Shown in pieces: positions 1-7,964 of a DNA stretch of 64,000 nt. Position 1 is the first letter of the stretch. Each line of letters starts with the position of its first letter. The notes under the pieces were generated by a model. That model ran no database searches and was not told the origin of the DNA. It worked only from the letters and a program-made list of their open reading frames with translations. The DNA comes from Actinomyces gerencseriae DSM 6844 (GTDB lineage: Bacteria > Actinomycetota > Actinomycetes > Actinomycetales > Actinomycetaceae), in contig NZ_KE386871.1 in NCBI RefSeq assembly GCF_000429265.1, positions 425,977-489,976 on the forward strand, read 5' to 3'. Position numbers and translations under genes: made by a program.

Positions 1-678
1 GCGCTCCTGTTCGTCACCCTGGCCAAGGACCGCTCCTCCAAGGACCTGAAGGTCGCCTCCTTCGACTGGATCTCCTTCATCAAGGGCTACGCGATCCCGT
101 TGCGCGACCACGACTTCCGCTGGACCTGGGTCGCCCGCTTCTTCATGTTCTTCGGCTACACCGCCATCTCCAACTTCGTGCTGTACATTCTGCAGATCCA
201 CATCCAGCCCGCCCTGTCGGCCTCCGAGGCGAACACCACCTACGCCGGTCTGTCCTCCGCCGCCCTGCCCGGCCAGCTGATCATGATGCTCGTCGCGGGC
301 AAGCTCTCCGACAGGGTCGGGCGCCGCAAGCCCTTCGTCATCGGCTCGTCCGCCTTCATCGCGGCGATCATGCTCATCCCGATCTTCGTGCCCACGCTGC
401 CGGCCTTCTACGCGTTCTTCGTCCTGCTGGCCGCCTCCTACGGCATGTACATGGCCGTGGACGTCGCCCTGTTCATCGACGTCCTGCCCGACAAGGACGC
501 CGCCGGCCGCGACCTGGGCGTGGCCAACGTGGCCTCCAACATCGGTCAGATGCTCGCCCCCGTCGCCGCCGGGCAGATCGTCGCCATCACCGCCGGCTAC
601 AACGCCCTGTTCTGCATGTCCATCATCGCGGTGGCGATCAGCGCCGTCGCGATCGTCCCCGTCAAGAAGGTCAAGTAA
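1..678 (+). CDS. MFS transporter, C-terminal part (5' end outside window)
   Basis: The reading frame is open from the first base of the window, so the start lies upstream; 225 residues are visible. It shows about six hydrophobic helices and the classical MFS loop motif GKLSDRVGRRKPF near the middle of the visible part, which marks the cytoplasmic loop of the C-terminal half of a 12-helix permease. It ends in a short basic tail (VKKVK). The following genes are a nucleoside hydrolase-like protein and a carboxylesterase on the same strand, so it may import a glycosylated or esterified compound that those enzymes open. The substrate cannot be read from the sequence. A long perfect hairpin follows the stop codon, so it probably ends its own transcript. 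Confidence 0.85.
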   Translation, partial: ALLFVTLAKDRSSKDLKVASFDWISFIKGYAIPLRDHDFRWTWVARFFMFFGYTAISNFVLYILQIHIQPALSASEANTTYAGLSSAALPGQLIMMLVAGKLSDRVGRRKPFVIGSSAFIAAIMLIPIFVPTLPAFYAFFVLLAASYGMYMAVDVALFIDVLPDKDAAGRDLGVANVASNIGQMLAPVAAGQIVAITAGYNALFCMSIIAVAISAVAIVPVKKVK

Positions 679-686
679 CCGCACGA

Positions 687-726
687 CGCGCGGGGTCGGC
701 GCGCCGCGGCGCGCCGACCCCGCGCG
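687..726 (+). terminator. Perfect 40-bp palindrome after the MFS gene
   Basis: Twenty-base arms (687-706 and 707-726) pair without a mismatch and almost without a loop, nine bases after the MFS stop codon. There is no T-run, as is common for terminators in very GC-rich actinobacteria. It could equally be an attenuator ahead of the next gene, which starts at 779. Confidence 0.6.
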
Positions 727-778
727 GGTCCGCACCGCCCTGCCCACCCCGTCCGACGAGCTCAACGAGGAGTCCAGA

Positions 779-1828
779 ATGACCGACGCGCCCACCGCCT
801 CTGCAGCGCCGACAGAGCCGACCGCCCCCAGGACCTGGGCCTATGGAACCCGGCCCTGGCTTCCCGGGGCCTCCCGTCTCGACGACGTCCGCCCCCGCAC
901 CCGGGTCATCGTCGACAACGACTTCGCCGGCGACCCCGACGACCTCTTCCAGCTCGCCCATCACCTGCTCGTCGAGGGCACCGAGGTGCGCGGCGTCGTC
1001 GTCTCCCGGCTGCGGGAGGACGACGCCTGGAACCGCACCGACTCCTCGATCCGGGCGGGACGCGAGCGGGTCGAGACCCTGCTGACGGCGATGGGCGTGA
1101 CGGGAATCGACCTCCACGACGGCGACGACCGCGGCTTCGACGCCTACGACGGCCCCACCGACGCCTCGCGGTTCATCGTCGAGGAGGCCATGCGCGACGA
1201 CGACCGGCCCCTGTACCTGGTCGCCGGCGGATCGCTCGGCGACGCGGCCCGCGCCTACAGGGCGGAGCCGGCCATCGCCGAGCGCCTCACCCTGATCTGG
1301 ATCGGCGGCTCCGAGCACGCGGGCCTGGCCTGGGTGCCCGAGGGGGCCACCACGCTGGAGTACAACATGGCGCTCGACATCGCCTCCGCCATGTACGTGT
1401 TCAACGAGACGCGGGCCCGCATCTGGCAGATGCCCCGCGACGTCTACCGCTCCGCCCAGGTGTCCCTGCCCGTCATCCGCCGCGGCTGCACCGCTGCCGG
1501 GGCGCTGGGCCGATACCTCCTGGAGCAGCTGGAGGGAGTGCGCTCCATGATGGCGGGCATGGGCGTGCACCCCGGCGCGACCTACGTGCTCGGCGACCAG
1601 CCACTGGTCCTCCTGTCCTCCCTGCAGACGACCTTCGAGCCCGACACGGCCTCCTCCTCCTACGACATCGTGCCCACGCCGCAGCTGGCCGAGGACGGGA
1701 CCTACCGCTACCCGCAGGAGACCCGCCCCATGCGCCGCTACCGGCGCATCGACAACAACCTGCTCTTCGACGACATGTTCGCCTCCTTCACGGCCCTGGC
1801 CGACTGGCTGGAGGGCGGAGACTCCTGA
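779..1828 (+). CDS. Nucleoside hydrolase-like protein
   Basis: 349 residues. The calcium-binding signature of inosine/uridine-preferring nucleoside hydrolases, normally DxDxGxDD, is present as DNDFAGDPDD at residues 46-55, and a later EYNMALD segment fits the second conserved metal-site block (ExNxxxD). Family members split the N-glycosidic bond of ribonucleosides. The first 40 residues are extra and Pro/Ala-rich. ATG at 779 is preceded by an AACGAGGAG ribosome site. The gene lies 12 bases before a carboxylesterase on the same strand, so both are probably one transcript. The divergence from the canonical DTDPG motif means the substrate may be another N- or O-ribosyl compound. Confidence 0.8.
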   Translation: MTDAPTASAAPTEPTAPRTWAYGTRPWLPGASRLDDVRPRTRVIVDNDFAGDPDDLFQLAHHLLVEGTEVRGVVVSRLREDDAWNRTDSSIRAGRERVETLLTAMGVTGIDLHDGDDRGFDAYDGPTDASRFIVEEAMRDDDRPLYLVAGGSLGDAARAYRAEPAIAERLTLIWIGGSEHAGLAWVPEGATTLEYNMALDIASAMYVFNETRARIWQMPRDVYRSAQVSLPVIRRGCTAAGALGRYLLEQLEGVRSMMAGMGVHPGATYVLGDQPLVLLSSLQTTFEPDTASSSYDIVPTPQLAEDGTYRYPQETRPMRRYRRIDNNLLFDDMFASFTALADWLEGGDS

Positions 1829-1840
1829 AAGACTGAGGAC

Positions 1841-3469
1841 ATGAACGAATCCGTCCTCTCCGCCGTCGTGACCACGACCCACGGCCCCGTCCGCGGGCGG
1901 GTCGCGGACGGTGTCACCTCCTTCAAGGGGATCCGCTACGGGGCGGACACGGCCGCCCATCGCTTCGAGCCGCCGCGCCCGCCGACGCCGTGGACCGAGA
2001 CCGTCAACGCCTTCGAGTTCGGGCCCACGGCGCCCCAGGACGACCCCGACGCCAGCACCGATCGGGCGGACGACCCGTTCCTGCAGATGATCGGGCTCAC
2101 CGACAACCTCCCGCAGTCCGAGGACTGCCTGTTCCTCAACGTCTGGACCCCGAGCACGGCGCCCCGGGCGCGCGAGACCGGTGCGCCCGCCCCCGCACGG
2201 CCCGTGCTCGTATGGGTCCACTCCGGCGGCTACTCGGACAACTCCGGCTCCTCGCCGTCGATCGACGGCGCGGCCCTGGCGGCCGAGCACGACCTGGTCG
2301 TCGTGACCTTCAACCATCGGCTGAACGTCCTGGGATACACGCAGGTGGTCGACCCGGTCGCCGAGCCCGACTCACCCTACGCGGCCTCCGGCAACGTCGG
2401 CCAGCTCGACATCCTGGCGGTACTGGAGTGGGTCCGGGACAACATCGCCGCCTTCGGCGGGGACCCGGGGCGGGTGACGCTGGTGGGCCAGTCGGGCGGG
2501 GCCATGAAGATCTCGCTGCTGCTGGCGATGCCCGCCGCCCAAGCGCTCTTCCACCGCGCGATCCTCCAGTCGGGCACCGTCGCGTCCGGCACCGCCGTGC
2601 ACGCCCAGTCCCCCGCCGAGGCCCTGGCGGTCGCCGCGCGCCTGCGCACCGCCGCCGGTCTCGACGACGATGCCGGCCCCGACGCCCTGGCGGAGCTCCC
2701 GCTGAAGGACCTCATGCGAGCCTACAAGAGGGTCGCGACGGGGCTGATGGACTTCGGCCCGGTGGTCGACGGCGCGATCGTGCCGCACCAGCCCTTCTCA
2801 CGGGAGTCGGTGGCCCTGAGCGGGGACAAGCCGCTCATCATGGGGGACATGGACACCGAGGCGTCGCTGTTCCTGTTCCCCCGACGCGAGGAGATCGAGG
2901 CCCTGGGCCGCGACGGGATCCTGGAGCGCCTGTCCGGGGCGATCGGGCGACGGGCGGCGGAGCGCCTCGTGACGGCCGTCGAGGACTCCCGCCCGGGCAT
3001 CGGCCCCTACGAGCTGGCCGTGCGGATCGTCTCCGGCGAGCTCTTCGCCGTGCCCGCGCGCACGGGCGCCGAGGCACGGGCGACTGGGGCGGGCGCGCCC
3101 ACGTGGCGCTACCGGAACGTGCTGCGCACGCCCGCCGTCGACGGGGCCCTCATGAGCCCCCACGAGCTCGACGTCGCCCTGGTCTTCGGCAACGTCGATA
3201 CCGCCGTCGGGCTCAACGGCGGCACGGCCGGGGCCCGCGAGGTCTCGCGGATCCTCGGAGCGGCATGGGCGGCCTTCGCCCGCACCGGCTCGCCCCTCTG
3301 CCAGGAGGTGCCCGACTGGCCGCCCTACGACCGGGACCGGGCCGTGCTGCTCATCGGTCCCTCGCCCGCGCTCACGGCGGACGTGGACGGGGAGGTCCTG
3401 AACGCGGCCGCCGCGGCGGGCGAGACGGACGCTGCCCCCGTCGACTGGTTCACCGCCCTTCTCCCCTGA
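1841..3469 (+). CDS. Type-B carboxylesterase (alpha/beta hydrolase)
   Basis: 542 residues, a normal length for carboxylesterase/para-nitrobenzyl esterase enzymes. Landmarks in order: EDCLFLNVW at 94-102 (family signature 2), oxyanion-hole HSGG at 127-130, the nucleophile elbow GQSGG with Ser218 and a late SPHELD segment that supplies the catalytic histidine. There is no signal peptide, so it should act in the cytoplasm on small esters. It sits 12 bases downstream of the nucleoside hydrolase-like gene. Whether the two act on the same imported compound is an inference from their order only. Confidence 0.88.
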   Translation: MNESVLSAVVTTTHGPVRGRVADGVTSFKGIRYGADTAAHRFEPPRPPTPWTETVNAFEFGPTAPQDDPDASTDRADDPFLQMIGLTDNLPQSEDCLFLNVWTPSTAPRARETGAPAPARPVLVWVHSGGYSDNSGSSPSIDGAALAAEHDLVVVTFNHRLNVLGYTQVVDPVAEPDSPYAASGNVGQLDILAVLEWVRDNIAAFGGDPGRVTLVGQSGGAMKISLLLAMPAAQALFHRAILQSGTVASGTAVHAQSPAEALAVAARLRTAAGLDDDAGPDALAELPLKDLMRAYKRVATGLMDFGPVVDGAIVPHQPFSRESVALSGDKPLIMGDMDTEASLFLFPRREEIEALGRDGILERLSGAIGRRAAERLVTAVEDSRPGIGPYELAVRIVSGELFAVPARTGAEARATGAGAPTWRYRNVLRTPAVDGALMSPHELDVALVFGNVDTAVGLNGGTAGAREVSRILGAAWAAFARTGSPLCQEVPDWPPYDRDRAVLLIGPSPALTADVDGEVLNAAAAAGETDAAPVDWFTALLP

Positions 3470-3550
3470 ATGTCCCGGCGCCCCGCCCCGGAACTCACCC
3501 GCTACCAGAGGGGCGCGCCCCGAGGTCGCCCGAGGACGCGAGCGGGCGAC

Positions 3551-3620
3551 GGAGTAATCCGTACCTCGCATAGGGAGTAATCCCTATGCGAGGTACGGAT
3601 TACTCCCTACCTCGCATAGG
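3551..3620. promoter_or_regulatory. Composite inverted repeat at the promoter of the AAA ATPase gene
   Basis: Two 25-bp arms (3551-3575 and 3582-3606) pair perfectly around a 6-base loop, and a third partial copy (3607-3620) follows. The unit alternates GGAGTAATCC (3551, 3574, inverted at 3597; exactly 23 bp apart) with TACCTCGCATAG (3562, inverted 3584, 3608). The last copy runs into TAGGAT (3617-3622), a good -10 hexamer seven bases before the ATG at 3630. The layout is that of an operator covering a leaderless promoter, or of a cruciform. Confidence 0.7.
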
Positions 3621-3629
3621 ATGACGGGC

Positions 3630-4880
3630 ATGCGCACCTATCTTCCCCGCACGGTGGACGGCGAGCTGGCGCGGGCGCTGAGGACGAGCGGGGCCGTTGT
3701 CATCAAGGGCCCCCGCGCCTGCGGCAAGACGGAGACCGCGCGCCGGGTGGCGGCCTCCGAGATCGGCCTGGACCAGGACACGGCGACGACGGCGCTGTCC
3801 GCTGCTGATCCCCGTCTCCTGCTGGATGGGGAGACCCCGCGGCTCCTCGACGAGTGGCAGGCGGTCCCGGGCGTGTGGAACGCCGTCCGCCATGCTGTCG
3901 ACGACCGGGGCGCCCGGGGGCAGTTCATCCTCACCGGCTCCGCGACGCCGGAGGAGGACGCCCGCAGGCACTCTGGCGCCGGGAGAATGCGGAACCTGTC
4001 CATGCGCACCATGAGCCTGTCCGAGCGCGGGGCCCCGGCGGCACCGGCCTCTCTCGGCGGCCTTCTCGACGGCGCCCTGGAACCGTCGTCCGGCACCGAG
4101 GCGACGGTCGCCGACTACGTCTCCTGGATGGTCCGCGGGGGCTGGCCCGGCTGGCTCGACCTGGAGGCCGATGACGCCGCCGAGGCGGTCATGTCCTATG
4201 TCGACGAAATGAGCGAGCACGATTATCCGCTGGTGGGCGGGCCCCGCCGCGACCCGCGCAGGTTCCGGGCGTTCCTCGCGGCCTACTCGGGTCTGGTGGC
4301 CCAACCGGCCTCCCTGGCCGCGGTGCGCAGACGCATGGGCGAGATCATCGGGCGCCATCCCGCGGACTCCCTCGTCTCCGAGCTGCACGACTTCGCGACG
4401 CGGCTGTTCCTGGTGGAGGACCAGCCGGCCTGGGCGGCGCGCCTTCGCTCGCGCACTCCGCTCATCCAGACCTCCAAGCGGCACCTGGCGGACCCGTCCC
4501 TGGCGCTCGCGCTCCTGGGCGCCGGCACCGCCCGCCTGTTGAACGACCCCCAGACCCTCGGGATCGTTCTGGAGTCCCAGGCGATCCACGACCTGCGCGT
4601 CGCCGCACAGGCCGCCCGCATGCGCGGCGTCTTCCATCTGCGCGACACCAAGGGCCGCGACGAGATCGACGCCGTCGTCGAGGCGCCCGACGGGCGCTGG
4701 GCGGGCTTCGAGGTCAAGCTCTCCCATCGGGCCGTCGACGACGCCGCGGCCGCCCTGCTCCGAATCGCGGCCAAGGTCGAGCGGCCCGCCGCCGCCCTCG
4801 CCGTCATCGTCCCGACCGGGCCGGTGCTGCGGCGGCCGGACGGGGTCTGGGTGATCCCGCTGGCCTGCCTGCGCCCCTGA
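3630..4880 (+). CDS. ATP-binding protein, AAA_14/DUF4143 family
   Basis: 416 residues from this start. The N-terminus has the usual beginning of the family (YLPR followed by a helix), a P-loop GPRACGKT at about residues 27-34 and a Walker-B-like LLDEW at about 72-76. The C-terminal third has the DUF4143 fold with a nuclease-like segment (EIDAVVEAPDGRWAGFEVK, D-x-ExK pattern). Functions of these very common stand-alone ATPases are not established. An in-frame ATG at 3621 is also possible, but 3630 lies seven bases after a TAGGAT -10 box and fits leaderless translation. The gene stands alone and is flanked upstream by a large inverted repeat. Confidence 0.85.
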   Translation: MRTYLPRTVDGELARALRTSGAVVIKGPRACGKTETARRVAASEIGLDQDTATTALSAADPRLLLDGETPRLLDEWQAVPGVWNAVRHAVDDRGARGQFILTGSATPEEDARRHSGAGRMRNLSMRTMSLSERGAPAAPASLGGLLDGALEPSSGTEATVADYVSWMVRGGWPGWLDLEADDAAEAVMSYVDEMSEHDYPLVGGPRRDPRRFRAFLAAYSGLVAQPASLAAVRRRMGEIIGRHPADSLVSELHDFATRLFLVEDQPAWAARLRSRTPLIQTSKRHLADPSLALALLGAGTARLLNDPQTLGIVLESQAIHDLRVAAQAARMRGVFHLRDTKGRDEIDAVVEAPDGRWAGFEVKLSHRAVDDAAAALLRIAAKVERPAAALAVIVPTGPVLRRPDGVWVIPLACLRP

Positions 4881-4977
4881 GGCGACACCGCCTACGGCCC
4901 GGCGCAGGAGGGACGGGACGCCTCCGGCCAGGACCGCCGACGCCCCGCTCCCCCGCGCTCGGGCTCACGTCACGGAC

Positions 4978-5943
4978 TCAGGCCACCGGTTGGGCCATCA
5001 GCCCGCGCGCGGCGGCGATGACGCCCTCGGCGGAGACGCCCCAGTGATCCATGAGCCAGGCCTCGGACCCGGTGGGGGCGAACTCGTCGGGAACGCCGAG
5101 CCGCCTGACCGGGACGGGACACCTGTCGGCGGTGAGCTCGGCGACGGCGCCGCCCAGGCCGCCCTTGACGGCGCCCTCCTCGACGGTGATGATGCGACCC
5201 GTCTCACGGGCCGCTGCGAGAACGGCATCCTCGTCGAGCGGCTTGACGACGGGAATCGACAGGAGCCGGGCGCGCACGCCGTCGGCGGCGAGCCGGTCCG
5301 CGGCCTCGATGGCGCGATGCAGCGCGGTGCCGTTGGCGATGATCGTCAGGTCCGCGCCGTCGCGCACGGTGACGGCCTCGGGCGTGAAGACGTAGTCCTC
5401 GCCGTGAACAGCGGGGACCTTCATGCGCGAGACGCGGATGTACGCCGGTCCGTCGAGCTCGGAGTACGCCCAGTGGACGGCGCCGGCGGTCTCCGCCGGG
5501 TCCGCGGGGACGATGACGGTCATGTCCGGGATGGCCCGCATGATCGACACGTCCTCCGCGCTGTGGTGGGTGGAGCCGAGCTGGCCGTAGGCCAGGCCCG
5601 GGGACTGAGCGCACAGCAGCATGTGGCGGTGGGAGTAGGCCGCATCGATCTTGATCTGCTCGGTGGCGCGAGCGGACAGGAAGGATCCGGCGCAGGAGAC
5701 GACGGGGATCTTGCCGCCGTTCTCGAGCCCCGCGGCCACGCCGACCTGATTCTGCTCGGCGATGCCGACGTTGATCAGGCGAGTGGGGAACTCCTCCCGG
5801 AAGGCGCCCAGGTTGGATGAGCCCACGGAGTCGTTGGCGACGACCACGAGGCGCTCGTCCGCCCGGGCGATGTCGGTCAGCACCCGCGCGTAGGCGCCGC
5901 GGCAGTCGTGCAGGGGTGTCTCCGGGGCGGTTCGCGTGCTCAC
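4978..5943 (-). CDS. aptB: Transketolase C-terminal subunit, candidate apulose-4-phosphate transketolase subunit B
   Basis: 321 residues, equivalent to the pyrimidine-binding and C-terminal domains of transketolase. The catalytic glutamate lies in GIAEQNQ (Glu63), followed by the Ser/His-rich GSTHHSAED segment. It is the second half of a split enzyme: the preceding gene is the TPP-diphosphate half and overlaps by 4 bp. Start is GTG at 5943. In the known non-oxidative D-apiose pathway a two-subunit transketolase converts apulose 4-phosphate and glyceraldehyde 3-phosphate to dihydroxyacetone phosphate and xylulose 5-phosphate. The neighbouring isomerase, FGGY kinase and ABC importer fit that pathway. 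The transketolase half is certain; the substrate is inferred. Confidence 0.8.
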   Translation of the reverse strand: MSTRTAPETPLHDCRGAYARVLTDIARADERLVVVANDSVGSSNLGAFREEFPTRLINVGIAEQNQVGVAAGLENGGKIPVVSCAGSFLSARATEQIKIDAAYSHRHMLLCAQSPGLAYGQLGSTHHSAEDVSIMRAIPDMTVIVPADPAETAGAVHWAYSELDGPAYIRVSRMKVPAVHGEDYVFTPEAVTVRDGADLTIIANGTALHRAIEAADRLAADGVRARLLSIPVVKPLDEDAVLAAARETGRIITVEEGAVKGGLGGAVAELTADRCPVPVRRLGVPDEFAPTGSEAWLMDHWGVSAEGVIAAARGLMAQPVA

Positions 5944-6818
5944 TTGAGTGCCTCCAGTTCTTCCAGGGCGCGGGTGGTCTCCTCATCGGTGGGCAGCCTG
6001 TGGTGCCACGGAACCGAGTCGGACATGAAGGAGATCGGATGGCCCTTGTGGGAGTGGGCGATGACGAAGGTCGGCCTGCCGGAGGCGGCCGGGACGCGTC
6101 CGAAGGCGTCGAGGAGCGCCCCGTGGTCGTGGGCATCGACATCGACGACCTCCCACCCGAAGGCGCGCGCCTTGTCCCCCAGGGGGCTGAGGTCGTTGGT
6201 GTCCTCGGTGGTGGCGCCCTGCTGGAGGTGATTGCGGTCGACGACGACGCACAGGTTGTCAAGCTTCTGCTGAGCGGCGAACATGAGCGCCTCCCAGTTG
6301 GAGCCCTCCTGGAGCTCGCCGTCGCCCGTCAGGACGAAGACGCGCCGGGGCGAGCCGTCGATCCTGGCCGCCAGCGCATCGCCGACGGCGACGGGCAGCC
6401 CGTGGCCCAGCGGGCCGGTGTTGGCCTCGACGCCGAGGACCTTGGTGCGGGCGGGATGGCCGTTGAGCATGGAGCCGGGCTGGACGAAGGTGTCCAGCTG
6501 CTCGACGGGGATGATGCCGGCCGCGGCGAAGGTGGTGTACAGGGCGTTGGCGGCGTGCCCCTTGGACAGCACGACGCGGTCGCGATCCGGGTCCTCGAGG
6601 TTGTCCGGGGTGATGTTGGCCTCGTGCAGGTAGAGCGTGGCCAGGACGTCGATGATCGAGAACTCGCCCCCGAGGTGGCCCATGCGGGCATTGGCGACGT
6701 TCGTCAGGTCCTTTCGGCGGATGAGGCGGGCGCCCTCCCTGAGGTGGGCGATCACCTCCTCGCGGCTCGCGCCGGGCGCGGTGCGCCCGATGACGGGCAG
6801 GTCTACGTGGAAGCTCAT
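5940..6818 (-). CDS. aptA: Transketolase N-terminal subunit, candidate apulose-4-phosphate transketolase subunit A
   Basis: 292 residues, the thiamine-diphosphate-binding half of transketolase. The GHLGGEFS segment (48-54), SKGHAANALY (85-94), EANTGPLGHGLPVAVG (131-146) and the TPP motif GDGELQEGSNWEA (165-177, continuing to the conserved Asn of DRN near 196) are all in place. It is translated directly into the C-terminal subunit (ATGA-type overlap at 5940-5943). A separate full-length transketolase is encoded at 29,242-31,350, so this split copy is probably pathway-specific rather than the housekeeping enzyme. Confidence 0.82.
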   Translation of the reverse strand: MSFHVDLPVIGRTAPGASREEVIAHLREGARLIRRKDLTNVANARMGHLGGEFSIIDVLATLYLHEANITPDNLEDPDRDRVVLSKGHAANALYTTFAAAGIIPVEQLDTFVQPGSMLNGHPARTKVLGVEANTGPLGHGLPVAVGDALAARIDGSPRRVFVLTGDGELQEGSNWEALMFAAQQKLDNLCVVVDRNHLQQGATTEDTNDLSPLGDKARAFGWEVVDVDAHDHGALLDAFGRVPAASGRPTFVIAHSHKGHPISFMSDSVPWHHRLPTDEETTRALEELEALK

Positions 6819-6865
6819 GGTGCGTCTCCGTGCGTCTCCGTGGGAATCGGTGGGGCCGGTCGGGC

Positions 6866-7849
6866 TCAGGCCATGCAGCTCAGCAGGGCGTCCTGGACGA
6901 CGCGCTGGGCGGCCAGCGGATCCTGCCCGGCCTGGGCCTCGGCGAGGGCGTCCTCATCGAGCCGGTCGAGCGCCCGGTGGAGGGCCTTGAGGAAGCGGAT
7001 GGAGGTCCTGGCGTTGTCGACGACGTCCTCGCGGAAGGGGAACTGGTCGAGCTGCCACACGCCCTCCCATCCGTTCTTCCTCAGGGTGTGGAAGAACTCG
7101 AAGACCTCGGTGATGTGGACGGTGCCCACCACCATGTCGTCGTCCCAGCCGCGGTAGTTGTCGTTGACGTCCATGCCCCACAGCAGGCCGTGGTCGATGA
7201 GGAGCTGGGCGGCCTCGGCGGGCGACTCGCCGCCGAACAGGGCATGGCCGAAGTCGAGCAGCACGCCGACGTTGTCCACGTCCATGGCCTGGATGCCGAG
7301 CACGGTCCTGGCCGCCGACGACCAGAACATGTGAGTGCGCGGTTCACGCGGCTTGTACTCGATGACGAACTTCAGGTCCGGGTGCGCGCTGGCCAGCTCG
7401 CGCATGCCCTCGACGGCGAGGCGGTTCAACTCCTTGTAATCGACCTGGAAGGGGTAGTCGAAGCCGTCCTGACCCGGCCAGATCTTGACGTAGCGGGCCC
7501 CCAGCGCTCGCACCGCCTCGGCCGCGCCGTGCATGATCTCCATGGCGGAGGCACGCTTGGCGGGATCCGGGTTGGTGAAGGCGCCCATCTGGTGCTCGCG
7601 CAGGTAGATGTCGGGGGTGACGCCGATGGCCCTCAGACCGGTGCGCTCCAGGGCACCCTTGACGTCGGCGGTGGTGAGCTCGCCGGTGAAGGGGTAGTTG
7701 AGGTCGACGTAACTGATATCACCCACCTCGGCGGCGAGCTCGATCTGCTCGATGGTGGAGCGGGGCTCGCCGTAGCCGTCGACCGCGTAGCGGTCCACAT
7801 AGGTGGCGAAGTTCCACAGGCCGGCTCCGAAGACGGGTCCGTCGGGCAT
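6866..7849 (-). CDS. apsI: TIM-barrel sugar isomerase, candidate D-apiose isomerase
   Basis: 327 residues of the xylose-isomerase-like TIM-barrel superfamily (AP endonuclease 2 fold). Metal-ligand-type residues appear at the ends of strands: Glu in VIEYKPRE, Asp and His in LLDFGHALF, Asp in GMDVND and a late Gln/Asp in WQLDQF. There is no signal peptide. Start ATG at 7849 follows GGAGATGATGCACA. The gene heads a second transcription unit with the split transketolase and follows the FGGY kinase by 115 bp. In the described D-apiose route an isomerase of this fold makes apulose. A tetrose or other pentose isomerase is the main alternative. Confidence 0.7.
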   Translation of the reverse strand: MPDGPVFGAGLWNFATYVDRYAVDGYGEPRSTIEQIELAAEVGDISYVDLNYPFTGELTTADVKGALERTGLRAIGVTPDIYLREHQMGAFTNPDPAKRASAMEIMHGAAEAVRALGARYVKIWPGQDGFDYPFQVDYKELNRLAVEGMRELASAHPDLKFVIEYKPREPRTHMFWSSAARTVLGIQAMDVDNVGVLLDFGHALFGGESPAEAAQLLIDHGLLWGMDVNDNYRGWDDDMVVGTVHITEVFEFFHTLRKNGWEGVWQLDQFPFREDVVDNARTSIRFLKALHRALDRLDEDALAEAQAGQDPLAAQRVVQDALLSCMA

Positions 7850-7870
7850 TGTGCATCATCTCCATAGATA

Positions 7871-7899
7871 TCGATACTGATTGGGCGGGACAGGTACAA
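7871..7899 (-). promoter_or_regulatory. Internal promoter ahead of the isomerase-transketolase genes
   Basis: Read on the minus strand, TTGTAC (7899-7894) and TATCGA (7876-7871) are separated by 17 bases, close to a consensus vegetative promoter in an otherwise GC-rich gap. The predicted start leaves a short leader with GGAG just before ATG at 7849. The isomerase and transketolase genes can thus be transcribed apart from the importer and kinase genes. Confidence 0.5.
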
Positions 7900-7964
7900 G
7901 CGGGGCGAGTCGGCCGGGGCCCGAGCCGGGCGCCTGAGTCGAACGGCGCCGCGCCCTCGTGAGC

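Noticed and set aside
671-2317. Long minus-strand open frame (548 codons) opposite the nucleoside hydrolase and esterase genes
   Set aside because: It mirrors the codon pattern of the genes on the other strand, is Gly/Arg/Val-rich with no domain and has no ribosome site. Such antisense frames are expected at this GC content.
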